From an uncultured Clostridia bacterium (GTDB taxonomy: Bacteria; Bacillota; Clostridia; Oscillospirales; CAG-272): a DNA stretch of 14,738 nt. How positions within the stretch are numbered: the first letter of the stretch is position 1; every line of letters starts with the position of its first letter. This document shows, in pieces, positions 6,751-14,528 of this stretch. Position numbers and translations under genes: made by a program. The notes under the pieces were generated by a model. It saw nothing but the letters and a program-made list of their open reading frames with translations, was not told the DNA's origin and made no database searches. The stretch lies in NCBI GenBank assembly GCA_937894775.1, contig CALAXC010000364.1, positions 1-14,738 on the forward strand. Direction: 5' to 3'.

Positions 6751-7944
6751 ATGGAATATAAGTTTTCTAAAAAGCTTGCCGAGCTTAAACCGTCGGCTAT
6801 CCGTGAAATTTTTAAAAGTCTTTCCGACCCTACAATAATTTCATTTGCAGCAGGTAACCCTTCCCCTGAATCCTTCCCTGTAAAAGATCTTGCACGTCTT
6901 TCAAATGAAATATTTGAAAATGAAGCATCTTTTGCGCTTCAGTACGGAATAACAGAAGGATATACTCCTTTACGCGAAGCTATAGCGGCAAGACAGAAAA
7001 GTCGTTTTGGAGAATCTATGGTAAGAGATACCGATACAACGCTTGTAGTTACCGGCGGTCAGCAAGGCTTGGAGCTTACCTGCAAATCATTCTGTAATGA
7101 AGGTGATGCTGTAATATGTGAAAATCCGAGCTTTATCGGTGCGCTAAATGCATTCCGTTCAAACGGTGTTAAAACCATCGGTGTCGAAATGGAGTCCGAC
7201 GGAATTTCTCTTGAAAAGCTCGAAGAAACATTGAAAAACACTAAAAACGCAAAACTTCTTTATCTTATTCCCACATTCCAGAATCCTGCAGGAACCTGTA
7301 TGAGCTTAGAAAAACGTATAGCTGTTCTCGAGCTCGCTAAAAAATATGAAATAATGATACTTGAGGACAACCCATACGGCGAGCTGAGATTTGCGGGAGA
7401 AGATATTCCCACTATGAAGAGTCTTGACGATAACGGACTCGTTATTTACTGTTCGTCATTTTCCAAGATACTCTCCGCAGGAATGCGTATAGGCTTTGTT
7501 ATAGCACCCGCCGAGGTCGCTTCGAAGATGGTAGTTGCAAAGCAGGTAGAAGACGTTCACACCAACCTCTTTTTCCAGATGCTCTGCCATAAGTATATCA
7601 CTACCTGCGATCTTGATGCTCATATTGCAAAAATAAACGACCTTTACCGTCGCAAATGTAATCTTATGCTTGACTGCATAGACAAATACATTCCTTCGGA
7701 CAAAGTAACCTTTACACGTCCCGAAGGCGGTCTGTTTATCTGGGGAACCGTTAAGAATTGCACCGATGCTTCATTCGTAGTGAAAAAAGCTATAGAAAAG
7801 AAGGTTGCCGTAGTTCCCGGTACTGCATTCAACTGTGATACCGAAGCGCCTTCCCCTTCTTTCCGTCTTAATTATTCAACACCTTCCGATGAGCAGATCA
7901 TCGAGGGTATTAAAAGACTCGGAGAAGTATTTGCCGAAATATGA
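6751..7944 (+). CDS. Class I/II PLP-dependent aminotransferase, LysN/MocR-like
   Basis: A 397-residue fold-type I aminotransferase. Motifs in order: SFAAGNPSPESFP (31-43, substrate-entry loop), LQYGITEGYTPLREAIA (63-79), TGGQQGLEL (101-109, PLP phosphate), FQNPAG (176-181, N178), EDNPYGEL (205-212, D206 pyridine contact and Y209), SSFSKILSAGMRIGF (235-249, PLP lysine K239) and SFRLNYS near the C-terminus (substrate carboxylate arginine). This is the subgroup of 2-aminoadipate/aromatic/branched-chain aminotransferases; the MocR-type N-terminal helix-turn-helix domain is absent. The true substrate cannot be read from sequence. Start: ATG at 6751 with GAGGAG at 6738-6743; the ATG at 6721 lies too near the predicted transcription start. 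It may be cotranscribed with trpS 57 bp downstream. Confidence 0.9.
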   Translation: MEYKFSKKLAELKPSAIREIFKSLSDPTIISFAAGNPSPESFPVKDLARLSNEIFENEASFALQYGITEGYTPLREAIAARQKSRFGESMVRDTDTTLVVTGGQQGLELTCKSFCNEGDAVICENPSFIGALNAFRSNGVKTIGVEMESDGISLEKLEETLKNTKNAKLLYLIPTFQNPAGTCMSLEKRIAVLELAKKYEIMILEDNPYGELRFAGEDIPTMKSLDDNGLVIYCSSFSKILSAGMRIGFVIAPAEVASKMVVAKQVEDVHTNLFFQMLCHKYITTCDLDAHIAKINDLYRRKCNLMLDCIDKYIPSDKVTFTRPEGGLFIWGTVKNCTDASFVVKKAIEKKVAVVPGTAFNCDTEAPSPSFRLNYSTPSDEQIIEGIKRLGEVFAEI

Positions 7945-8001
7945 CTTCATCATATTGGCACACTGTCTACTATTTGTTAAATTCAATCGGAGGATCGATA
8001 T

Positions 8002-9000
8002 ATGTTTCAAAATCAGAAAATTTCCTACTCGGGAGTTCAGCCGAGCGGAAATTTAACCATAGGAAATTACCTCGGAGCTATTCGTAATTTTTCCACCTAT
8101 TCCGAGGAATACAAATGTTTTTATTGCGTAGTTGACGAACACGCGATCACAGTACGTCAAGTCCCCGCAGAGCTTCGCAAGCGCACTTATGAGACACTTG
8201 CTCTTTATATTGCTTGCGGACTTGATCCCGACAAAAACACACTTTACGTTCAATCACACGTTCACGAACACGCAGAGCTTGCTTGGATACTCAACTGCTT
8301 TACAATGTTCGGTGAGCTTTCGAGAATGACGCAGTTTAAGGACAAGAGCTCCAAGCATTCCGACAACATAAACGCAGGTCTTTTTACCTACCCCACACTT
8401 ATGGCTTCGGATATTCTTCTTTACCAGACAGACGTAGTTCCCGTAGGTATCGACCAAAAGCAGCATGTCGAGCTTTGCCGTGATATTGCCGAACGTTTTA
8501 ATCAGCTTTATCCCGACACCTTCACCGTTCCAGAACCCATAATATCCAAATCGGGAATGAAGATAATGTCTTTGGCAGAGCCTACAAAGAAAATGTCAAA
8601 ATCCGACGAAAATCCCAATGCTGTAGTTTATATACTTGACGACAAGGACACTATAATAAGAAAATTCAGAAGAGCCGTTACGGATTCGGATACTTGCGTT
8701 CGTTTTGCCGAAGGAAAAGACGGAATAAATAATCTTATGACTATCTATTCTTGCTTTACGGGTAAAGATTTTGCCGAGATAGAACGTGAATTTGAAGGAA
8801 AAGGCTACGGTGATTTCAAGCTCGCTGTCGGAGAGGTCTGTGCAGATGCGCTCTCCCCCGTTCAGGCAAGATTTAAAGAGCTCGCTTCCGACAAAGCTTT
8901 TCTTGAAGCACAGATGAAAAAAGGCGCGGAAGAAGCTTCTTATTACGCACGCAGAACTTTAGGCAAGGTTCAGAAAAAGCTTGGCTTTGTAAAAATTTAA
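8002..9000 (+). CDS. trpS: Tryptophan--tRNA ligase
   Basis: Charges tRNA-Trp with tryptophan using ATP; class Ic synthetase, 332 residues, the normal bacterial size. QPSG at 13-16 and TIGN at 19-22 form the HIGH-type ATP motif; KMSKS is at 197-201. MASDILLYQTDVVPVG (134-149) is the tryptophan pocket segment, with D137 placed to read the indole nitrogen as in Bacillus TrpRS. Start ATG at 8002 with GGAGG at 7989-7993. The 57-bp gap before it is too short for a T-box leader, which many Firmicutes synthetase genes carry, so transcription probably comes through from the aminotransferase promoter. Confidence 0.97.
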   Translation: MFQNQKISYSGVQPSGNLTIGNYLGAIRNFSTYSEEYKCFYCVVDEHAITVRQVPAELRKRTYETLALYIACGLDPDKNTLYVQSHVHEHAELAWILNCFTMFGELSRMTQFKDKSSKHSDNINAGLFTYPTLMASDILLYQTDVVPVGIDQKQHVELCRDIAERFNQLYPDTFTVPEPIISKSGMKIMSLAEPTKKMSKSDENPNAVVYILDDKDTIIRKFRRAVTDSDTCVRFAEGKDGINNLMTIYSCFTGKDFAEIEREFEGKGYGDFKLAVGEVCADALSPVQARFKELASDKAFLEAQMKKGAEEASYYARRTLGKVQKKLGFVKI

Positions 9001-9047
9001 TTCCCTTTACACAAAATTATATAAAATCAGCGAAAGGTTTAAATATT

Positions 9048-9881
9048 ATGGAACAGACCAGAATCAACGAATTAAAAGCAATAGCCGCTCAGATTCGTTT
9101 AAAGATACTCGAAGGAACACATGCGGCTTCATCAGGACATCCGGGCGGTTCTCTCTCTATAGCCGATATTTTATCTTATCTCTATTTTGAAGAAATGAAC
9201 GTAGATCCCACAAATCCAAAATGGGACGGACGTGACCGTCTTGTACTTTCAAAAGGACACACCGCTCCCGCCCTTTATGCTACACTCGCACAAAAAGGCT
9301 TCTTCGATGCAGGTGAAATAAAAAATCTTCGAAATATAAATTCATTTCTTCAGGGGCACCCCGATATGAAAGGTACGCCCGGTGTTGATATGACCACAGG
9401 CTCCTTGGGACTCGGCTTTTCGGCAGCTTGCGGTATGGCTCTTGCGGCGAAGATAGATAATAAATCTCACCGAGTATATGCTATAGTAGGTGACGGTGAA
9501 AGTCAGGAAGGACAGATCTGGGAGGCTGCTATGTTTGCAGCTCACTATAAGCTTGACAATCTCTGTCTTATAATCGACTGGAACGGTTTGCAGATCGACG
9601 GTCCTGTTGCAGAGGTAATGAACCCCACACCTCACGATAAAAAGCTTGAAGCTTTCGGATTTAACGTTATAAGCATTGACGGTCACGATTTTGAAGAGAT
9701 CGACAATGCATTTAAAGCTGCAAAAGCAGTAAAAGGTAAACCAACAGCTATAATTGCAAAAACAATAAAAGGCAAAGGTGTTTCCTTTATGGAAAACCAG
9801 GTAAGCTGGCACGGAAGTGCGCCAAACGACGAACAGTATGAAAAGGCGGTAGCTGAAATAACCGCTTCAATAACAAAGTAA
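9048..9881 (+). CDS. Transketolase, N-terminal (thiamine diphosphate-binding) subunit
   Basis: One half of a split transketolase of the non-oxidative pentose phosphate pathway. The 277 residues cover the PP domain: GHPGGSLS at 30-37 with H31, KGHTAPALYA with H71, GHP at 103-105, and the ThDP/Mg motif GDGESQEGQ (148-156) ending with N179 in DWNGLQIDG. It carries no pyrimidine-binding domain; that is the next gene. 47 bp separate it from trpS, with AAAGG (9033-9037) as ribosome binding site. The stop codon overlaps the Shine-Dalgarno sequence of the next gene, so the two subunits are almost certainly made together. Confidence 0.95.
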   Translation: MEQTRINELKAIAAQIRLKILEGTHAASSGHPGGSLSIADILSYLYFEEMNVDPTNPKWDGRDRLVLSKGHTAPALYATLAQKGFFDAGEIKNLRNINSFLQGHPDMKGTPGVDMTTGSLGLGFSAACGMALAAKIDNKSHRVYAIVGDGESQEGQIWEAAMFAAHYKLDNLCLIIDWNGLQIDGPVAEVMNPTPHDKKLEAFGFNVISIDGHDFEEIDNAFKAAKAVKGKPTAIIAKTIKGKGVSFMENQVSWHGSAPNDEQYEKAVAEITASITK

Positions 9882-9893
9882 GGAGGCAGAAAA

Positions 9894-10841
9894 ATGGCAG
9901 AAAAAATAGCAACCAGAGAAAGCTACGGAAATGCTCTCGTAGAATTTGCCAACGAATATGACTTTGTCGTACTTGATGCCGATCTTGCAGCGGCAACAAA
10001 AACCGCCATATTCAAAAAGAAATATCCCGAACGTTTCTTCGACTGCGGAATTGCAGAAGGAAATATGATGAGCGTTGCGGCAGGAATTGCAGCATCGGGA
10101 AAAACGGTATTTGCTTCATCATTTGCTATGTTTGCGGCAGGCAGAGCCTTTGAGCAAATAAGAAACTCTATCGGATATCCGCACCTCAATGTAAAAATAG
10201 GTGCAACACACGCAGGAATATCGGTAGGCGAAGACGGTGCAACCCACCAATGTCTTGAGGATATTGCACTTATGCGCTCGATTCCGGGTATGGTAATAGT
10301 CAATCCCGCAGATGCCATTGAAGCAAGAGCTGCTGTTAAAGCAGCGCTTGAATATAACGGTCCTATGTATCTCCGTTTTGGCAGACTCGCCGTTCCTGTA
10401 TATAACGATCCTACAACCTATAAATTCGAACTTGGTAAAGGTATTTGTCTTAAAGACGGTACAGATGTAACTATCATCGCAACCGGACTTATGGTAGACA
10501 TTGCAGCAAACGCGGCAAAAGCCCTTGCCGAAGACGGAATAAACGCAAGAGTCATAAATATACACACAATAAAACCCCTTGACAAAGAAATAATCATTAA
10601 AGCTGCTCACGATACAGGTGCAATAGTTGTTGCGGAAGAACACAATATTATTGGCGGTCTTGGAAGTGCCGTTGCGGAAACAGTATGCGAGAGCTTCCCA
10701 GTTCCCGTAATCCGCGTTGGAACCAATGACGTATTCGGACGTTCCGGAAAGGTTCCTCCATTACTTGAAATGTACGGTCTTACCGCAGAAAACATTGTCG
10801 CAAAAGCAAAAATCGCAATAGGTCTGAAAAAAAATAAATAA
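9894..10841 (+). CDS. Transketolase, C-terminal (pyrimidine-binding) subunit
   Basis: The second half, 315 residues. The Pyr domain has the conserved glutamate E55 in CGIAEGNMM that activates ThDP, the aromatic segment SSFAMFAAGRAFEQI (75-89), H106 in GATHAGIS and GEDGATHQ at 112-119. The C-terminal domain (about 185-315) has the usual EEHNIIGGLGSAV stretch. AAGGAGG overlaps the stop codon of the N-terminal subunit and stands 7 bases before the ATG at 9894; the intergenic gap is 12 bp. The DXS family shares this fold, but the split layout and the glutamate context fit transketolase. Confidence 0.95.
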   Translation: MAEKIATRESYGNALVEFANEYDFVVLDADLAAATKTAIFKKKYPERFFDCGIAEGNMMSVAAGIAASGKTVFASSFAMFAAGRAFEQIRNSIGYPHLNVKIGATHAGISVGEDGATHQCLEDIALMRSIPGMVIVNPADAIEARAAVKAALEYNGPMYLRFGRLAVPVYNDPTTYKFELGKGICLKDGTDVTIIATGLMVDIAANAAKALAEDGINARVINIHTIKPLDKEIIIKAAHDTGAIVVAEEHNIIGGLGSAVAETVCESFPVPVIRVGTNDVFGRSGKVPPLLEMYGLTAENIVAKAKIAIGLKKNK

Positions 10842-10863
10842 AGGAATGGCAGAACTTTTCTGC
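10841..10863 (+). promoter_or_regulatory. AAGGAA plus small hairpin before the lipoprotein start
   Basis: GCAGAA (10849-10854) pairs with TTCTGC (10858-10863) around a CTT loop. The only good Shine-Dalgarno sequence (AAGGAA, 10841-10846, starting in the transketolase stop codon) lies 27 bases before the ATG at 10874. If the hairpin folds, the remaining spacer is about 12 bases. The only nearer purines are GCGAG at 10862-10866. The hairpin may bring the site closer or limit translation; this is inference. Confidence 0.35.
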
Positions 10864-10873
10864 GAGCTATATT

Positions 10874-13612
10874 ATGAAACAATTATCAAAAATTGTAGCC
10901 TCCCTCCTAACATTGATCTTCATATTAACCACCCTTGCTTCATGCAAAGATACTATCATAGATCTCCCGACTAATGATATCACCGACTCTTCATCCGAAT
11001 CGGAAAGCACTTCTTCTTCCAACACCGAAAAAGAAAGTAACAAAGAAGAAGAGGAAGAAAAAACTCCTCCAAGCGAAGGCGATGACGAGCCGAATAATCC
11101 AAGTGATGATAAGCAAGATGAAGCAATTGATGAAGACGCAAAGAAAAAAGAAGAAAACGACAAACTTCTTGCCGAGCTTATGCCTAAATATGAAGCTCTA
11201 CGTGAAGAAATAAAAACAAAACAAGAGGGATATGATTTAGGTTCGGTCGATGCAAGTATCGGTACACCGAAAGCGGAATGGAACGCAACACTTCCTCAGA
11301 TCACTCAGGATCACCCCCGTTTGCTCGTAACAAAAGAAACCTTGCCTACTGTAAGAAAAGCGCTAAAGCAAGATAATGCGACCAACAAACGCTTTTATGA
11401 GTTACTTGATGCCGACACATCTACAATAAATAACGGTAAGCTTGGAAAAGCTACAAAAGATTATGACGGAAGACCCGGATTACACAACTACAGAAAAGAC
11501 TATCTTGAATTTATACAGGTAAAAGCGCTCGGTTATCTTGTCGAAGGACATAAGCTTTACGGTATTCAAGCTGTACACTGTATGAAACAGTATCTCAGAA
11601 CACTTGATATTCAATATATCAACACTAATATGGAGCGTGAATACGGTAACGTTATGTTTACAGGCGCTCTCGTATATGACTGGTGTTATGATCTTCTTAC
11701 AGCAGAAGATAAAACGCAGCTTATGGCGGGAATTCAGAACAAAACCGCAAAAGGAACCTGCGGAGATCCCTCTTATACCAGCACAACACACTATCAGTGG
11801 AAAATGTCGGTAGGCTATCCGCCCACAAAGATAGGTGCTGTATCAGGTCACGCATCTGAGCGTCAGATCCTCCGTGATTATCTTTCAGCAGCGATCGCCT
11901 TTTACGGTGATAATAATTCCTGGTGGAACTATATCGGAGCTGTAGTTTACTCCGAATACGTTCCTGTCAGAAACTATTATTTCCAGTCGGGCATTTCACA
12001 GCAAGGTACAGGCGTCTATATTTACGGACGTCACATTTCAGATATGTACTCGGCTTGGATGCTCAAAACAGCAACCGGAACTCAACCTTATCAAAACCTT
12101 GACAAAACGATAAGAAACTTTCTCGGATATGAATGCGCTCCAGGATTGATATTTTCTGACGGTGACGGAACTTATGCAACGAAATCCGCAACCAAATTGA
12201 GAGCATTAGCATATATTTCAGCATATCTGTTTGCAGATGAGCCTATGCTTGCTCAAGCTCGTCATTTAACTCCAGACACCTATAAATTCGGCTCAGATAC
12301 AATAGAACTTACCTCGGCTATGTACGTAGCGCTCTGTGGTCTTGCAGATATCGAGCCCGCCGCCGACCGATATGAAGGAATGGATCTCATTCAATATAAC
12401 GGTTCTCCTGTTGGTCAATATATAACCCATCAAGCTTGGAACAGCGATGCTTCTGCAAATGTCTTTATGAAGATCAAGGAAAGAACCACCGCTAATCACG
12501 AGCACGCAGATGCAGGTACGTTTATGATCTACTACAAGGGTATGCTTACAGCCGATGCAGGCGTTTATAAAGGCTATGGCTCAGAACACACAAGGTATTA
12601 TCATCAAGCAACAGTAGGACATAACGGTTTGCTTATTTTTGATCCTAACAAATCAAATACAAATTCAACCGACAAAGCTACAAAATGGTATTCCGGAGGT
12701 CAAATATGGCCTAAAGAAGCAACTAATCTTACAGAATTGAAATCTGAAACTTATTTGACCGGTAAAGTTATCGGCAAAGGACACGGATATTACGATGATG
12801 CCAAAACACAGCCTAAATATGCATATATCGGTGGAAATATAACCAATGCATACGATGCGGCTACAGTTGATTTTGTCGGACGAAGAATGTTAACAGTTTA
12901 TACGGGTGACGAAAATGTTCCTATGGCATTCTTTGTTTACGATACTATAACTGCTGACAGCGCATCATATGCAAAGAAATTCTTGCTTCATATCACCTCC
13001 CCCGATGCTCCTACCGTAAATTCAACCAAAAAAACGATAGAAACTAAAAACGGTGACGGAAGACTTGTTCTCACATGTCTTTCTGACAACGTAAGCTTTA
13101 AGGGCATAGGCGGCAGAACCCTTGTAAACGGAACATATACCCCAAGCACATCAAAGAACTATCTTATAAACGGTGTTCAGAACACTGTTGATTACGACGA
13201 TAAGACGTGGGGACGTGTTGAGATCACTTCTACATCAAACGCCAAGAGTGATAAGATGCTCAACGTAATGTATGTTACCGACAAGGACAACACAACAAAT
13301 TACGAATCAAAGCCCATTACCAATGTATCCACTAACCTTTCAGCGGGTGACGTTGAAGGCGCAGTATTCAACAATAGCATTGTTGCGGTATTTGCCAAGA
13401 AAAACATAATCAGCTCAAGCTCTTATCTTTCAACGGCAATTTCCTTCACGGCAGAAGGCAACAGCTCTATGCAATACTACGTTGACGGTTTGGCAGGCGG
13501 CACTTGGCAGATCAAGGTTGACGGTAATGTTATAACAACGGCAACCTCTTCTAACGGTCTTCTTACCTTCACCGCTCCTGCAGGAAACGTAACACTCACT
13601 AAAACAGCATAA
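10874..13612 (+). CDS. Secreted lipoprotein with heparinase II/III-type polysaccharide lyase domain
   Basis: 912 residues. A lipoprotein signal peptide (K3/K6, hydrophobic 7-20, lipobox LASC with C24) predicts attachment to the outer face of the membrane. Residues about 33-98 are a disordered Ser/Glu/Asp/Lys-rich linker. Then comes an alpha-helical toroid region (about 145-500) containing SGHASERQ (H326, E329) and GTGVYIYG (Y382/Y384). A beta-sandwich follows with NHEHADAGTFMIYYKG (H542, H544), ADAGVY (D561) and VGHNGLLIFDP (H583). These resemble the catalytic His/Tyr and metal-ligand positions of heparinase II (PL21), so beta-elimination of a uronic-acid polysaccharide is likely; the substrate is unknown. 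Residues 860-912 form a C-terminal beta module. It lies 32 bp after the transketolase genes, on the same strand, and ends at a strong terminator. Confidence 0.82.
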   Translation: MKQLSKIVASLLTLIFILTTLASCKDTIIDLPTNDITDSSSESESTSSSNTEKESNKEEEEEKTPPSEGDDEPNNPSDDKQDEAIDEDAKKKEENDKLLAELMPKYEALREEIKTKQEGYDLGSVDASIGTPKAEWNATLPQITQDHPRLLVTKETLPTVRKALKQDNATNKRFYELLDADTSTINNGKLGKATKDYDGRPGLHNYRKDYLEFIQVKALGYLVEGHKLYGIQAVHCMKQYLRTLDIQYINTNMEREYGNVMFTGALVYDWCYDLLTAEDKTQLMAGIQNKTAKGTCGDPSYTSTTHYQWKMSVGYPPTKIGAVSGHASERQILRDYLSAAIAFYGDNNSWWNYIGAVVYSEYVPVRNYYFQSGISQQGTGVYIYGRHISDMYSAWMLKTATGTQPYQNLDKTIRNFLGYECAPGLIFSDGDGTYATKSATKLRALAYISAYLFADEPMLAQARHLTPDTYKFGSDTIELTSAMYVALCGLADIEPAADRYEGMDLIQYNGSPVGQYITHQAWNSDASANVFMKIKERTTANHEHADAGTFMIYYKGMLTADAGVYKGYGSEHTRYYHQATVGHNGLLIFDPNKSNTNSTDKATKWYSGGQIWPKEATNLTELKSETYLTGKVIGKGHGYYDDAKTQPKYAYIGGNITNAYDAATVDFVGRRMLTVYTGDENVPMAFFVYDTITADSASYAKKFLLHITSPDAPTVNSTKKTIETKNGDGRLVLTCLSDNVSFKGIGGRTLVNGTYTPSTSKNYLINGVQNTVDYDDKTWGRVEITSTSNAKSDKMLNVMYVTDKDNTTNYESKPITNVSTNLSAGDVEGAVFNNSIVAVFAKKNIISSSSYLSTAISFTAEGNSSMQYYVDGLAGGTWQIKVDGNVITTATSSNGLLTFTAPAGNVTLTKTA

Positions 13613-13622
13613 ACAAAAAAAG

Positions 13623-13655
13623 GAGCCTCAAATTTACATTTGAGGCTCACTTTTT
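13623..13655 (+). terminator. Rho-independent terminator of the lipoprotein gene
   Basis: GAGCCTCAAAT (13623-13633) pairs perfectly with ATTTGAGGCTC (13638-13648) around TTAC, followed by a T-run at 13651-13655. It starts 11 bases after the stop codon. Confidence 0.95.
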
Positions 13656-13673
13656 ATTATATAAATATTTCAC

Positions 13674-13689
13674 TTGCCCGTAAGGGCAA
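13674..13689. repeat. Short hairpin unit with GTAA tetraloop
   Basis: TTGCCC-GTAA-GGGCAA forms six pairs closed by a GTAA loop, flanked by ATTTCAC on the left and ATTTCGTTG on the right. There is no T-run directly after it, so it is not a terminator. It resembles a single unit of the short dispersed hairpins common in gut Clostridia (memory-based). Confidence 0.45.
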
Positions 13690-13698
13690 ATTTCGTTG

Positions 13699-13741
13699 AA
13701 AAAAGCACACATTCGTCCGGTAGACAAATGTGTGCTTTTTT
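13699..13741. terminator. Bidirectional terminator-like hairpin
   Basis: AAAAAAGCACACATT (13699-13713) pairs perfectly over 15 bp with AATGTGTGCTTTTTT (13727-13741). The loop can add GTC/GAC pairing (13715-13717 with 13723-13725). T-runs exist on both strands. It can end the minus-strand operon whose last stop is at 13814 and back up the plus-strand terminator at 13623. Its right loop side contains GGTAGACAAA, which recurs at 14722-14731. Confidence 0.85.
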
Positions 13742-13752
13742 CTGCCTGAAAC

Positions 13753-13802
13753 GGGTAAAAAGGTGTCTAAACAGGGGTAAAAACGAACAAAAGGTGTCCA
13801 AA
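13753..13802. repeat. Paired direct repeats AAAAGGTGTCYAAA and GGGTAAAAA
   Basis: AAAAGGTGTCTAAA (13758-13771) recurs as AAAAGGTGTCCAAA (13789-13802), 31 bp apart, about three helical turns. Interleaved, GGGTAAAAA occurs at 13753-13761 and 13775-13783. Spaced direct repeats of this kind are seen at the ends of IS21-type insertion sequences, so this could be a relic end, but no transposase gene is present. Confidence 0.45.
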
Positions 13803-13813
13803 TGAATTGTATA

Positions 13814-14134
13814 TTATTTTATGTAGTCAACATCTGTTCGATAACCGTATACATAAACACAATCGTCGAATACCTCACCGGGAACATGAATTTTTTTCAA
13901 AACATCAAGCACAATTTCTTTGTTTATAGGAGTTAAATCAATTTTTAACCATTCTATCTCTTTTGAATTTTCCATAGCAACGCCAAAATGCGTCCATGTC
14001 ATATCAGAGTATATATAGCCATTTGTCGTTTTGGTTGTCCATGGAATTAGTATGTTACTTAAATTTTCATCCTCGGCACATTCAATGCCATAATAAAATT
14101 CTTTGAATATCTCTGTCCATTTCGTATTGTTCAT
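13814..14134 (-). CDS. Small DUF6678-like protein of unknown function
   Basis: 106 residues, soluble, acidic, no signal peptide or membrane segment. It begins NNTKWTEIFKEF; central IPWTTKTTNGYIYSDM and the C-terminal VLDVLKKIHVPGE...VYVYGY recall, from memory, the DUF6678 family of small bacterial proteins with no known function; I could not run a search. The ATG overlaps the stop codon of the upstream four-helix-bundle gene (ATGA, 14131-14134), so translation is probably coupled, and no separate ribosome binding site is needed although a purine stretch precedes it. Transcription likely ends at the hairpin at 13699-13741. It is the second gene of a two-gene accessory operon next to the hairpin array. 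Confidence 0.7.
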   Translation of the reverse strand: MNNTKWTEIFKEFYYGIECAEDENLSNILIPWTTKTTNGYIYSDMTWTHFGVAMENSKEIEWLKIDLTPINKEIVLDVLKKIHVPGEVFDDCVYVYGYRTDVDYIK

Positions 14135-14478
14135 TTCTCGTTTTCCTTCAGTGTTTTACAGCTCGCAATCAACATTCGTCGAATACGACCGCAAAGATTT
14201 CTGTATTTTTTATATGTTTCTTCATCAATACCGTTTGTGTTGAACAGCAACTTTAACCATCCTTCTGTTTCGCTACATTCTTTAAGGGCAATTTCGAATT
14301 TCGAAAGCATATCTGCCTTGCTTTGTCCGTAATTGGCTTCTCGGATATTCGCATACACACTACTTGAACTTTTGCGAATTTGGAAAAGAGTGTTGGAAGG
14401 AGCCTTAATATTTTGACAAAGCAGCTCTATCTCGGTTGCAAGCTGCTCTGAATATATCAATAAATAGTTTTTTGCCAT
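14131..14478 (-). CDS. S23/Avd-like four-helix-bundle protein
   Basis: 115 residues, all alpha. The core LFQIRKSSSSVYANIREANY followed by QSKADMLSKFEIALKECSETEGWLKLL matches the four-helix-bundle family first known from 23S rRNA intervening sequences (S23/IVP), to which the Avd accessory protein of diversity-generating retroelements also belongs. The C-terminal helix RRMLIASCKTLK is typical. Members form homo-oligomeric barrels and many are basic nucleic-acid binders; the exact role outside retroelements is unknown. Start ATG at 14478 with GGGAG at 14486-14490, spacing 7. It is preceded by a strong promoter inside the edge of the hairpin array and overlaps the next gene by four bases. No reverse transcriptase or rRNA gene is within the window, so neither an rRNA insertion nor a retroelement is indicated. 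Confidence 0.85.
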   Translation of the reverse strand: MAKNYLLIYSEQLATEIELLCQNIKAPSNTLFQIRKSSSSVYANIREANYGQSKADMLSKFEIALKECSETEGWLKLLFNTNGIDEETYKKYRNLCGRIRRMLIASCKTLKENEK

Positions 14479-14499
14479 ATAATCACTCCCTTCGAGAAT

Positions 14500-14528
14500 A
14501 TTATATCATACTTTGGCAAATAAATCAA
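14500..14528 (-). promoter_or_regulatory. Extended -10 promoter of the four-helix-bundle operon, overlapping the array edge
   Basis: Minus strand: TTGATT (complement of 14523-14528), 17-bp spacer, TATAAT (complement of 14500-14505) preceded by TGA, an extended -10. The -35 box overlaps the left arm of the first array hairpin. The -10 region lies in TATATCATA (14502-14510), a degenerate copy of the array linker. Hairpin formation or protein binding at the array would therefore interfere with transcription of the operon. Confidence 0.72.

Noticed and set aside
7955..7983. Possible promoter of trpS (TTGGCA, 17 bp, TAAATT)
   Set aside because: The predicted transcription start (about 7990) would fall inside the GGAGG ribosome binding site at 7989-7993, so it cannot serve trpS well.
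10846..10973. Small frame starting ATG at 10846 before the lipoprotein
   Set aside because: AAGGA directly abuts the ATG, leaving no spacer, and the frame ends after about 40 codons inside the lipoprotein gene with no recognisable content.
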